Assembly: GCA_964548165.1 (NCBI GenBank)
Contig: CAZJQD010000014.1
Location: forward strand, 1-64,000
Source: CAZJQD01 sp964548165 [NCBI: uncultured bacterium]
GTDB taxonomy: Bacteria; UBA8481
DNA: 64,000 nucleotides
Direction: 5' to 3'
Under the pieces are notes generated by a model that was given only the letters and a program-made list of their open reading frames with translations, was not told the DNA's origin and searched no databases. Both the position numbers and the translations under genes were made by a program. Each line of letters begins with the position of its first letter. Position 1 is the first letter of the stretch. This document shows positions 36,094 to 43,779 of this stretch, piece after piece.

Positions 36094-36852
36094 TCAGCGT
36101 TCCGCTGCGGCCAGCGCGGCCACCTCGGACCGACAGCGCGCGCAGAGCTCGTGGGCCTGGTATCGGGTGAAGGGCGCGAAGATCGAGGCGAGGAGATCAG
36201 CGAGCGTCGGTCCCTGGTGCATGAGGCAGCGGAAATCCGAGCAGTGACTGCCGCCTCGGTCCAGGCGATGGTCGCGGGCGGGCACCCAGCCGATGGCGTG
36301 AATGAGCTCGTGCCTGAGGACGCGCCGCTCACGCAACTCGGCTCCGAACGCGTCGGTATGAGCGGCGAGCGAGGAGGCCGGAAGCACGACAAGAGCGCGA
36401 CCGTCGGTCGTGGACCAGGTTCGACCACGGACGCGCTCGGCGAACGCGGCCACGTAATGGACATCGACGGTGCGACCGGCGCCAGGCTCCGGGCGTGAGA
36501 TCGTCACCAGTCTCAGGGCGTCCTCGTCCGCGCGAAAGAGCGGCGCGCGCGGGGATTCGCGTGGGGGCTCGATCCGGACCTCCCAGCCAGGCAGCTGCCG
36601 GGCCAGCCACGCCGCCGCGTCCTCCCGGAGCTCCGGGCCACCCCACGGGAAATCGAGACCGGGTTCCACGTGGAGCCTCACGTGCACGAGCGGCGCCGGC
36701 CAGGCGACAACTGGGAACGCGATCACGGCGATCAGGGCGAAGGTGATCTGTGGCCAAAGCCTGGCCGAAACCTTCCTCCGCCTACCCTCCGCTTCCTTCC
36801 GATCCCCTCCTCCTGGCGCTGGCCAGCACATTGCGGCCATCGCACCGATCAC
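36094..36852 (-). CDS. Archaemetzincin-like zinc metalloprotease, membrane-anchored or secreted
   Basis: 252 residues. A hydrophobic segment (ITFALIAVIAFPVVAWPAP, residues 35-53) looks like a signal or anchor. The metzincin core reads LRHELIHAIG, then after an insertion SHCSDFRCLMHQ, and finally LCARCRSE. This matches the archaemetzincin pattern HExxHxxG...HC(x4)CxM...CxxC, where His residues bind catalytic zinc and four Cys a structural zinc. The stretch between HELIHAIG and the third His is longer than usual. The GTG start overlaps the stop of the PilZ-GYF_2 gene (GTGA), so both are co-translated. Confidence 0.78.
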   Translation of the reverse strand: MIGAMAAMCWPAPGGGDRKEAEGRRRKVSARLWPQITFALIAVIAFPVVAWPAPLVHVRLHVEPGLDFPWGGPELREDAAAWLARQLPGWEVRIEPPRESPRAPLFRADEDALRLVTISRPEPGAGRTVDVHYVAAFAERVRGRTWSTTDGRALVVLPASSLAAHTDAFGAELRERRVLRHELIHAIGWVPARDHRLDRGGSHCSDFRCLMHQGPTLADLLASIFAPFTRYQAHELCARCRSEVAALAAAER

Positions 36853-38498
36853 TTCGCCAGCGCGACGTCGTCGATGTAGATCGTTCCTGCCTGGTCGGTG
36901 ATGAAACTCGAATCAAGAACGAAGACGAGCTCGGTGAGTCGCGAGGGATCCCCGAGGCCCGCGAACTGGGCGAGCGGGACCTGGAACTGCTTCCACTGGG
37001 TTCCAATGCCGTGCACGACGACGGCGCCGGCGCCCGCGGGTGACCGCAACTCGACCTTCATCCGGCCGGTATAGCCCTCGGGACCCTCCGAACCCTTCAC
37101 GAAGAAGGTGAGCGTCTTGTAGTCCGCGGCGTTGAAGGCCGCCTCCTGGCCGCGCGAGAGCCGGAGCCAGGCGCCGCCGTGGATGGCTTCCAGGGACTCG
37201 AGGTTCCAGGTGAGCTGGAGGGAGTGGCCCGAGGCGCCGTAGCGGACGTTGGGATTCAGGGAGACGGTGACGTTCTGCTCGCCCGTTCTCGGCTGACCCA
37301 GCCAGCTCCCGAACGGCGACTCCCATTCCCCTTCACTGCCGCCGTCCCGATCGAAATCGGCCAGGAGAAACGTGCCGGCCGGTGGCGGCGAGAGCTCACG
37401 GCCAGTCGAGGGAGGCATCGCGGCCAGCAACTTCGCGGCCACTTCGTTGCGAGCCGTGAGGTCCTGGGCAATGAGCCTCTGGCGGAGCCAGGACGCGCGC
37501 GCGCCTAGCCGATGATCCGGATACTCCGTCAGGAGCCGCGTCGCGGCCTCGACGGCGAGATAGGTGCGGCCCGCGTTCTCGGCCTCCTGGGCCTGGCGCC
37601 AGAGCCCGGCCGCGGGTGACCAGTCAAGGACGCCCTCCCACCAGCCCCATCCGGCGCCGGCAAGGAGCAGGATCGCGAGGACCGTCGCCAGGCCGGACGC
37701 GAAGAGACTGCGCCGCGGGGCGGGGCGCGAAGTTCGTGCGCTCTCGACGGGAACAGGAACCTGCACCTCGTGCACGATCTCCTTCACGACCTCGTGCACG
37801 ACGACGCCGGCCTCCCCCTTCAAGGTTTCCTGGAGCATGTCCTCGTCGAAGGCGATCCATTCGCTCTTCACCGGCGACCAGATCTTGTCGGCGGATCCCA
37901 GCTCGCCGCGGTGCACGGAGAGGCGCGCCTCCTCGGCCGTCAGGGGCCCGAAGGTCTGGTGATCGCGCGCGCGGAAAAAATACCACTGGCGAGAGGGCTT
38001 GCGATCGGTGAAATAGGTCTCGTCGCGCCACTGGATGAACCGGCGGAGATAGCTCACTTCCTCCGGGGACACGGACTGGAACCGGAAGGCCATGAAGTTC
38101 TGGTAGCCGGGTTCCCAGGAGGGATCGACGCGGACAATGCGCGCGCGGATCGGTGGAAAAGGCACCTCGCGCGGCAGGTCGAGCCGGATGGTTACGGGTT
38201 GATCGGCCGGTACCACCGGGAGTTCGCCGGCCAGGTGCTTGACGCGTCCCGCCAGGCCGGTGACGGAGAGGCCGGTGGTGTGGCCGGACATCCTGAGGCC
38301 ATCCGCACCCTCGACCGTGAAGCTGACCTGGAGCGTCACCATCCGTTGCGCGCGGCGCTCGGCTCCTGTCAATTCCGGGGTATCCCCCGCCACCGCTCCC
38401 TCATCCCCTTCTGTCATCGTCCCCTCCAGAATGCCGGTATCCGATTCCCGCGTCGCCGAGCCCCTGCTTGTCATCACGTCCCCCCCAGTCCTCATCAT
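36849..38498 (-). CDS. PilZ - GYF_2 - membrane helix - carbohydrate-binding-like domain protein
   Basis: 549 residues in clear blocks. Residues 45-160 resemble a PilZ domain: RRAQR fits RxxxR, but GLSVTG replaces the (D/N)xSxxG motif, so c-di-GMP binding is doubtful. Residues 170-222 are a GYF_2 domain (WYFFRARDHQTFGPLTAEEA, IWSPVKSEWIAFDED). A charged Glu/Val linker and a membrane helix (LATVLAILLLAGAGWGW, about 272-290) lead to a TPR-like helix pair (YLAVEAATRLLTEYPDH). The C-terminal 170 residues form a CIA30/CBM-like sandwich ending TIYIDDVALAK. It would link the cytoplasm to a periplasmic ligand. Coupled to the metalloprotease downstream. Confidence 0.78.
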   Translation of the reverse strand: MMRTGGDVMTSRGSATRESDTGILEGTMTEGDEGAVAGDTPELTGAERRAQRMVTLQVSFTVEGADGLRMSGHTTGLSVTGLAGRVKHLAGELPVVPADQPVTIRLDLPREVPFPPIRARIVRVDPSWEPGYQNFMAFRFQSVSPEEVSYLRRFIQWRDETYFTDRKPSRQWYFFRARDHQTFGPLTAEEARLSVHRGELGSADKIWSPVKSEWIAFDEDMLQETLKGEAGVVVHEVVKEIVHEVQVPVPVESARTSRPAPRRSLFASGLATVLAILLLAGAGWGWWEGVLDWSPAAGLWRQAQEAENAGRTYLAVEAATRLLTEYPDHRLGARASWLRQRLIAQDLTARNEVAAKLLAAMPPSTGRELSPPPAGTFLLADFDRDGGSEGEWESPFGSWLGQPRTGEQNVTVSLNPNVRYGASGHSLQLTWNLESLEAIHGGAWLRLSRGQEAAFNAADYKTLTFFVKGSEGPEGYTGRMKVELRSPAGAGAVVVHGIGTQWKQFQVPLAQFAGLGDPSRLTELVFVLDSSFITDQAGTIYIDDVALAK

Positions 38499-38549
38499 AT
38501 TCCTGCCGCGCGACCGTCGGCCTCACGAATGTTCAACCCGTGCGGTCGC

Positions 38550-39053
38550 CTACCAGTTCTTCATCAGCGTGCCGTCATGACCGACGTCGCCGTTATTGAT
38601 GCAGACATGCCCATCGACGTTGAAGTAGACCCAGCCATCGTTGGGCGAGAGCACCCCGGCAAGTCCCGCCGGAAAGGGATCGTCCTTGGTGTTCGGTTCA
38701 TTCCAGACGTAGTTCGCGGCCTCGCTGGAGTTCGACCCGTCGATGGGGTTGGGCGGGATCTGCCCGCCAGTGAAGTAAGCGGCCATCGAGTCGGAGGTCT
38801 CGGCACTCCCATTGCCCGCTCCCAGTGCCCCGAAGAGCTTTGAGATCGAGTAGGGGTACTGCCCCGCGTTGCTGGCCGCGTACATCTGGACCGCCTTGCG
38901 GATCGCGTCGAGGTTGGCGCGGGCGCGCCCCTGCTTGGCGACGTCTAGGGCGCCAAAGATCTTGGGGAGACTGATGGCGGCGAGGATGCCGATGATGGCC
39001 ACGACGACCAGCAACTCGATGAGCGTGAACCCCTGTCGCCCTGGACGTAGCAT
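38550..39053 (-). CDS. Type II secretion-type pseudopilin (GspG-like)
   Basis: 167 residues. The prepilin signal RQGFTLIELLVVVAIIGILA has the Gly-Phe cleavage site, Glu5 and a hydrophobic helix. The globular part has the alanine-rich helix RANLDAIRKAVQMYAASN and a C-terminal strand set (YFNVDGHVCIN) with two Cys-free ends except one Cys. It would be assembled by a pseudopilus or type IV pilus machine encoded elsewhere; no assembly genes are in the window. The ATG at 39053 puts the usual short basic leader before the cleavage site. It diverges from the lipoprotein. Confidence 0.93.
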   Translation of the reverse strand: MLRPGRQGFTLIELLVVVAIIGILAAISLPKIFGALDVAKQGRARANLDAIRKAVQMYAASNAGQYPYSISKLFGALGAGNGSAETSDSMAAYFTGGQIPPNPIDGSNSSEAANYVWNEPNTKDDPFPAGLAGVLSPNDGWVYFNVDGHVCINNGDVGHDGTLMKNW

Positions 39054-39073
39054 CCGTTCGAATGACCCTCCCG

Positions 39074-39079
39074 AGTATA
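39074..39079 (-). promoter_or_regulatory. Possible extended -10 promoter of the pseudopilin gene
   Basis: Minus-strand TGGTATACT gives an extended -10 element 20 bp before the ATG. No good -35 box is visible. Confidence 0.35.
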
Positions 39080-39132
39080 CCACGCGCTCCCGAGCATCCG
39101 GGACGTGCGGCCGCATTTAATTTCCCACCCCC

Positions 39133-39161
39133 TTGACAAAATCACGGGATAGGTGGAAAAT
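39133..39161 (+). promoter_or_regulatory. Promoter of the operator-controlled lipoprotein gene
   Basis: Consensus TTGACA, 17 bp spacer, then GAAAAT. The expected start site is near 39168, placing the operator at about +8 to +23, a classic repression position. Confidence 0.65.
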
Positions 39162-39175
39162 GCCTATGACTCGAT

Positions 39176-39191
39176 GCTAATACGTATTGGC
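39176..39191. promoter_or_regulatory. LacI-type operator, copy 1
   Basis: GCTAATACGTATTGGC, a 14/16 palindrome with the central CG usual for LacI-family sites. Copy 2 at 46281 matches it at 14 of 16 positions; copy 3 at 63895 shares the core. Confidence 0.7.
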
Positions 39192-39203
39192 ACACGATGT
39201 CAA

Positions 39204-39287
39204 CGGGCAAAGCCCGATTTGCCCCTCGCGGACGGCGAGGGGCGGTTCGCCTTCCCGCCTCGCCGGGAAGGCCGCCCCGGACGGGGC
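39204..39287 (+). promoter_or_regulatory. Structured mRNA leader with four successive hairpins
   Basis: Four stems lie between the operator and the ribosome site: 39204-39216 (5 bp), 39221-39243 (perfect 9 bp), 39249-39272 (perfect 9 bp) and 39274-39287 (6 bp). The last ends two bases before AAGGAGG (39290). No known riboswitch class is recognised. Confidence 0.55.
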
Positions 39288-39302
39288 AGAAGGAGGAACT
39301 TC

Positions 39303-39929
39303 ATGAACATCTGCTCCGGGACACGGCGCGTTGCCGCCACCCCTTATGTCGCACTCGCGGGCCTTCTGGGCCTGGTACTCGTGGCCTGCGGGGGAACGCC
39401 GCCGGCCGCTCCGCCCGCTCCGGCCGCACCCGCCGCCGTGACTCCGGCCAGCGCGCCCGCGGCCGAAGCGCCCACCGCCGCCACGCCCACCCTGGGTCAG
39501 CTCGCCTGGGACTACCTCTTCGACTCCGTCGAGGGCTTCTACGACATCGATAACGATCAGACCTATGGCGCCTCGCTGACGGCCGAGGCCGGGGGCAAGG
39601 CCAAGCTCACCGAGTCCGGCACCGATGTCTGGGGCAAGGCCCTCATCGTCGTGCCCGGCATCGACTTCTCGCGCGGTCCCATCCTGACCGCGGTCGTCGA
39701 CAAGATCGACGAGGGCGCGGCCTACAAGATCCTCGCTGTCGCCAATCCGTGGAACGATGCGGACGCGCACGAGGTCGTTGCCAGCGGGACGGCGACGGGC
39801 GAGGTCCGGGGTGACCTCTCCGCGACCGGCTGGTCGGGCGTGAAGAAGGACTTCAACCTCGTCCTGATCGTCGAAGGAAACAACAAGGCCGTCACCTTCG
39901 ATTCGCTCCACATCAACTACACGAAGTAG
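39303..39929 (+). CDS. Small secreted lipoprotein with jelly-roll-like domain
   Basis: 208 residues. A lipoprotein signal (VALAGLLGLVLVACGG, Cys about residue 29) is followed by a 35-residue Ala/Pro-rich spacer. The beta-rich domain of about 140 residues (LFDSVEGFYDIDNDQTYGAS, WGKALIVVPGIDFSRGPILT, FNLVLIVEGNNKAVTFDSLHI) has the look of a galactose-binding-like sandwich. It resembles, loosely, the N-terminal domains of the giant lipoprotein at 52444. AAGGAGG lies 6 bp before the ATG. Promoter, operator, structured leader and a strong terminator make it a self-contained, tightly controlled unit. A surface glycan-binding role is inferred. Confidence 0.8.
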   Translation: MNICSGTRRVAATPYVALAGLLGLVLVACGGTPPAAPPAPAAPAAVTPASAPAAEAPTAATPTLGQLAWDYLFDSVEGFYDIDNDQTYGASLTAEAGGKAKLTESGTDVWGKALIVVPGIDFSRGPILTAVVDKIDEGAAYKILAVANPWNDADAHEVVASGTATGEVRGDLSATGWSGVKKDFNLVLIVEGNNKAVTFDSLHINYTK

Positions 39930-39943
39930 TCTTCCTCCACCCT

Positions 39944-39980
39944 GGCGCCGCGGCGGGACCCCCGTCGCGGCGCCTTTTTT
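39944..39980 (+). terminator. Rho-independent terminator of the lipoprotein gene
   Basis: GGCGCCGCGGCGGG and CCCGTCGCGGCGCC pair as a 14-bp stem with one mismatch and a 3-base loop, directly followed by six T. Confidence 0.92.
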
Positions 39981-40002
39981 ACCCGGTGCGGTCATGGATT
40001 CG

Positions 40003-40162
40003 CACCACGAAGACCACGGGGACCACGGAGCAATACGAACGAGAGGGATCCGGACGGAGGTTGATTACCGACGTCTTAACCTCGATATGCATGTGATGAA
40101 GAGCTGGTTTTGTAGTGCCTGGTTTGGGTCTTCTCCGTTGTCCCCGTGGTCTCCGTGGCTTC
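40003..40162. repeat. Dispersed intergenic repeat, copy A (inverted arms)
   Basis: The left arm (40003-40030) carries the motif ACCACGGGGACCACGGAG; the right arm (40133-40162) is its near reverse complement, CTCCGTTGTCCCCGTGGTCT and onward. About 100 bp of non-coding sequence separates them. Related arms occur at 42603-42741 and 52382-52431. It occupies most of the 265-bp gap after the lipoprotein terminator. Confidence 0.75.
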
Positions 40163-40194
40163 AATTCAGGAATAGATCGGGCTAATCTCCTGCC

Positions 40195-40845
40195 TTACTC
40201 CACGCGCCAGCGTTCCAGGAGCGTCGTCTCCCCCGCCGCCTCGGCGAGTCCCCGGGCGAAGCGGCGACCGACGGCATCGAGCCGCCCCTCCTCCTGGGCG
40301 CGAACGAGTATGCCCAGCGCCGCTCCCGTGTCTCCCTCGATCCCCCACTTCAGCCACGCGGCCTCGGCCAGCGGCGCCCACGGGTCGCCGGGGCGAGCGA
40401 GGCGCATCTCCTCCACCACGCGGCCCGCGCCAATCGTGTCTCCAAGGAGCCCAAGGATGAGAACGCCGTCCCAGCCGCGCGTCGCGGCCTCGTCCGGCGC
40501 GAGCCGGATCGCGGTGATCATTCGCGCGGTCAGCCGTGCCGTCCGCTCGCGCCCACTTCCGCTCTCCGATCCCACGTCATAGTCTCGAACCCTTCCAGCG
40601 CCCCGGAGGACGCTCATCCAGAGCATGTCCGCGACCGCGGGCTTCAGGCCCAGGATCGTTCGAGGACCGGTCGTGGCGGCGGGCGCGTCGTGCGACGCAA
40701 CCTGGGATCGCGCCGCGACCGTCAAGGCGACAAGGACTCCAAGCAGGACCAGTTGTCGGCTCACGCGCGACGCCCGGAATCCATCCAGTGAACGCGTGAC
40801 CGCGACCGGCTCATCGGGCACCGCGCCCACGACCCAACTCGCCAT
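40195..40845 (-). CDS. Membrane-anchored protein of unknown function beside ABC exporter
   Basis: 216 residues with one N-terminal membrane helix (LVLLGVLVALTVAA) and an alanine-rich helical periplasmic part (GWDGVLILGLLGDTIGAG, WAPLAEAAWLKWGIEGD) that suggests TPR-like repeats. No family recognised. The ATG at 40845 follows the permease stop by 13 bp, so it is the third gene of the ABC operon read leftward from 42456 and may be an accessory factor. Confidence 0.72.
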   Translation of the reverse strand: MASWVVGAVPDEPVAVTRSLDGFRASRVSRQLVLLGVLVALTVAARSQVASHDAPAATTGPRTILGLKPAVADMLWMSVLRGAGRVRDYDVGSESGSGRERTARLTARMITAIRLAPDEAATRGWDGVLILGLLGDTIGAGRVVEEMRLARPGDPWAPLAEAAWLKWGIEGDTGAALGILVRAQEEGRLDAVGRRFARGLAEAAGETTLLERWRVE

Positions 40846-40858
40846 CGTCCCACCACCC

Positions 40859-41638
40859 TCATCGCCCCGGGCGTACCTGTACCGGGCGCGCCGCCCGTCT
40901 CGAAAACGTCGTCCAGCCGGCGACGATCGCGGCGGCGCAGACGAGCGACATCCCAAAGAGCATCCCGTAGGCCGCTCGACGCACCCAATCCGTCATCGTC
41001 AAGACCTCGCCCGGCCAGGCGTCCCAGGCGCCGAACGACGGCGTCCACGCGTCCAGGATGCCGAACCACGAGCCCGGATCCGCGGCACCGGCGTCGAGGA
41101 GGTGACCGACCACGAGGAGGAACGCCGTTGCGAACAAGGCGCCGACGCGAGGCAGATGCGAGGCGAGGAGAGCGGCCAGCCCAAAGGTTACGGGAAACCC
41201 CGCCGGCACGATCCAGATCCGACCCGCATCGGAGGCGCCACACGCGCTCGCCGCACCCACCGCCGCCATGGTCACGAGCACGGCCGGCGCCAACGCCCAC
41301 GCGCTCACGCCAAGCGATCGCCCCCATGTCATCAGGAACGGCGACGCGCCGCGCGCCAGCCAGACGTCGCTCAAGGCCCCTCGCAGAGGAGGAACCAGGA
41401 CGCCGAACGTCATACCGAGCCCGTGAACGGCGAGCATGGCCGCGAGGTAGGCGACATCGGAGGCCACGCGTCCTGTCGAATCAGCGGCCAGCCCCGCGAG
41501 ATACGGCGCCACAAGGAACGGAGTCGCCATAAGGAGTGCCGTCACCCCGCCGCCAATGACGCCATGCGCCTCCTCGTACGCGAGCGCGGCCTGAGCTCGT
41601 GCCGTCCCGAGCATGCCACCCTGCAGGGACGTCCTCAC
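40859..41638 (-). CDS. ABC exporter permease (ABC-2-like, six helices)
   Basis: 259 residues with about six membrane helices (GGGVTALLMATPFLVAPYLAG, VAYLAAMLAVHGLGMTFGVLV, AWALAPAVLVTMAAVGAAS, AGFPVTFGLAALLA, VGALFATAFLLVVG, AAYGMLFGMSLVCAAAI). The GTG start overlaps the ATPase stop (GTGA). Sequence similarity to a named permease family is not obvious; position and topology give the call. Substrate unknown. Confidence 0.72.
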   Translation of the reverse strand: MRTSLQGGMLGTARAQAALAYEEAHGVIGGGVTALLMATPFLVAPYLAGLAADSTGRVASDVAYLAAMLAVHGLGMTFGVLVPPLRGALSDVWLARGASPFLMTWGRSLGVSAWALAPAVLVTMAAVGAASACGASDAGRIWIVPAGFPVTFGLAALLASHLPRVGALFATAFLLVVGHLLDAGAADPGSWFGILDAWTPSFGAWDAWPGEVLTMTDWVRRAAYGMLFGMSLVCAAAIVAGWTTFSRRAARPVQVRPGR

Positions 41639-42456
41639 GAATCGATCTCCGGCGGCGACGCCGCGCCCGACGCCGCGCCCGACGGCGCGCCCGACAGCGT
41701 GTCCGGCGACGCGCCCGGCACATGCCGGCGATACCAGCCCTCCGGCGAACCGTCGCGCGATCCAAAGACATCGGACGCGGGCGCATCCGCGCGGATCCGC
41801 CCCTCGGTCATCAGGACGATGCGCGTGGCGAATCCCGGGAGCTCGGCAAGGTGATGAGACGCCGCCAGGATCGTGGCGCCGCGCGCGGTCGCCATCCTGA
41901 GCGCCTCGCAGACAGCGTCGCGGAGATGCAGGTCCAGCATGGCCAGGGGCTCGTCCAGTACCACGAGCTCGGGCGCGCCCATGACCGCCGCGGCGACGGC
42001 CACGGCGACGCGCGTCCCCGCCGAACACGCGCCGATCCTCCGGTCCAGAACGCCCGCGGGCAGAAGTGGCCGGGCCGCCTCCAGGGCCGCCTCGGGCAAG
42101 AGGCCCAGCGCCTGCGCATGAGCGCCCAGCACTGTCCGAGCGCGCACATGCGGCGACAAGCCAAGGCCCTCCGGGAGATACCCGACGGGATAACGACCAA
42201 GCGCCTCTCGAGCCGTCCTCCCGCCGATCCGAGCGCTTCCGCGCCGGGGTTCGAGAAGCCCGATGGCCACCCGTAAGAGTGTCGACTTCCCCGCGGCCGA
42301 GGGCCCGACCACGGCCACCGCCTCGCCTCTGCCAATCGTCAGCGAGAGATCCTGCAGGACGGCGACGGATCGCCAGGGCGAGAGCGCGTACGCGAACGAG
42401 ACGTTCCGCATCTCGAGAAACGGCTCAGCGCGAGTCTCTGTCCCCAGTGCCGTCAA
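41635..42456 (-). CDS. ABC transporter ATP-binding protein
   Basis: 273 residues. Walker A is VVGPSAAGKSTLL, Walker B LVVLDEPLAMLD, and the switch His is in AASHHLAEL. The signature is CSAGTRVAVA, a weak version of LSGGQ. The C-terminal tail (from about residue 245) is low-complexity with SGA repeats from a short tandem DNA repeat near 41655-41713. Organised with the permease and an accessory gene, it forms an export-type ABC system such as those for lipids or multidrug; which is not known. Confidence 0.88.
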   Translation of the reverse strand: MTALGTETRAEPFLEMRNVSFAYALSPWRSVAVLQDLSLTIGRGEAVAVVGPSAAGKSTLLRVAIGLLEPRRGSARIGGRTAREALGRYPVGYLPEGLGLSPHVRARTVLGAHAQALGLLPEAALEAARPLLPAGVLDRRIGACSAGTRVAVAVAAAVMGAPELVVLDEPLAMLDLHLRDAVCEALRMATARGATILAASHHLAELPGFATRIVLMTEGRIRADAPASDVFGSRDGSPEGWYRRHVPGASPDTLSGAPSGAASGAASPPEIDS

Positions 42457-42511
42457 GAATCGTCCCTGGCCATCATACGGACTTTTCCTCTAGCCCCGGA
42501 GAACGAATTAT

Positions 42512-42741
42512 CACCAAGACGCCAAGGCGCCAAGAAGCCGAAAGAACTCCTCGGAATTTCCGATAATCACCACCCGACTAACCCGATCTATTCATGAATT
42601 CAGACCACGGAGAAAGACGAAAATAAATATGATTCTCGATCCCGGTTATGACGTTCTCTGTGTCCTAGGCGCTCTCTGTGGTGAATCGATGTTCCTTGCG
42701 TCCTTTCCCCTCCGTGGTCCCCGTGGTCTCCGTGTTTCCAT
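42512..42741. repeat. Dispersed intergenic repeat, copy B (composite)
   Basis: The 309-bp gap between the two ABC systems has no gene. It contains CACCAAGACGCCAAGGCGCC (42512 on), a short GACCACGGAGAA (42603-42614), and reverse-oriented stretches at 42653-42683 and 42705-42738 with TCCGTGGTCCCCGTGGTCTC. These relate to copies A and C. Confidence 0.7.
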
Positions 42742-42765
42742 TCCGCGCCTTGGCTCGGACAGCCC

Positions 42766-43779
42766 TCACCCCTTGACGGCGCCGGCGACGAGGCCGCCGA
42801 TGATGTGGCGCTGGAGCGCCATGTAGACGGCAAGGATGGGGACGGTCGCGAGCGTGAGGCCGGCCATCAGGACGTGCAGGTCGGCCGAATAGGGGCCCAT
42901 GAAGTTCTTGAGTCCGGCCTGGATGGGCATGTAGTCGGCGTTGTTGATGAGGATCAGGGCGAGCACGAACTCGTTCCACGTGTTCAGCGCGGTGAAGACG
43001 GTGACCGTCACCATCGCAGGCTTGGCGAGGGGCAGCATGACCGTCCAGAAGATCCGAAACGGGCCGGCTCCGTCGATGAGCGCGGCCTCCTCCAGTTCCT
43101 TCGGCAGTTCATCGAAGAACGACTTCAGGATGAAGATGGCCAGCGCCAGACCCGAGTTGACGTACGGAAGAAGGAGCCCGAGCCGCGTGTCGGCGAGTCC
43201 CAGCGACTGCAGGAGGAGAAAGAGCGGGATGAACGCGCCCGGGATCGGGATCATCATCGAGCCGACGAAGCCGTAATAAAAGAAGGTCCGGCCCGGAAAC
43301 GGGATCCGGCTGAACGCATAGGCGGCCAGCGACGCGAAGAAGAGCGTGAAGAGAACGGTCAAGGTCGTATACAGAAGGGAGTTGAAGAGGTAGCGGCCGA
43401 GGTTGCCCTTCGTCCAGGCCTCGCGGTAGTTCTCCTCGAACTGCGACTCGTATCCCGGGATCGAGAGCTCGGTCCCCGCCGCCGGCTCCTGCCCCACCTC
43501 CAGCCCGTTCACGGCCCGGAGCTCGCCGATACGCCCCATCGATCCCAGCTCGCGGATCGCGATCTCGCGAAGCGTCTCGCCGGGCCCCACGACCACGGTC
43601 GCGGCGGCGCGCGCGGGAATGACGCCCGTATTGGCGTAGACCTCGGCGCGGGGCTTTCCCGAGTTGGCGACCATCCAGACAAACGGCGCGATGCAGGCGA
43701 TGGCGGCTAGCCAGAGCAGGAGGTGGAGCGAGACGGCCTTGACGATCCGCACGAACCCGTGGGCGCGTTCTTCGTTCAC
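42766..43779 (-). CDS. Sugar ABC importer permease (MalG type) with LysM-like periplasmic insert
   Basis: 337 residues against a usual 270-290. After TM1 (HLLLWLAAIACIAPFVWMV) the normal KPRAEVYA motif leads into the first periplasmic loop, where an extra block of about 50 residues (61-109) reads like a LysM domain: VVGPGETLREIAIRELGS, then ELRAVNGL and ELSIPGY. The regular fold then resumes with FEENYREAWTKGNLGRYLFNS. The EAA loop is ELEEAALIDGAGPFRIFWTV. GTG start overlaps the MalF stop. LysM domains bind N-acetylglucosamine-type glycans, so the insert may capture substrate or peptidoglycan at the membrane. Confidence 0.92.
   Translation of the reverse strand: MNEERAHGFVRIVKAVSLHLLLWLAAIACIAPFVWMVANSGKPRAEVYANTGVIPARAAATVVVGPGETLREIAIRELGSMGRIGELRAVNGLEVGQEPAAGTELSIPGYESQFEENYREAWTKGNLGRYLFNSLLYTTLTVLFTLFFASLAAYAFSRIPFPGRTFFYYGFVGSMMIPIPGAFIPLFLLLQSLGLADTRLGLLLPYVNSGLALAIFILKSFFDELPKELEEAALIDGAGPFRIFWTVMLPLAKPAMVTVTVFTALNTWNEFVLALILINNADYMPIQAGLKNFMGPYSADLHVLMAGLTLATVPILAVYMALQRHIIGGLVAGAVKG
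43453..43599 (-). other. LysM-like insert coding segment in the MalG permease
   Basis: Codes residues 61-109. The order PGETLREIA, then xELRAVNGL, then GTELSIPGY follows the LysM consensus of GDTLWxIA, LxxLNxL and LxIP. Removing it leaves a normal MalG N-terminal loop. Confidence 0.65.
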
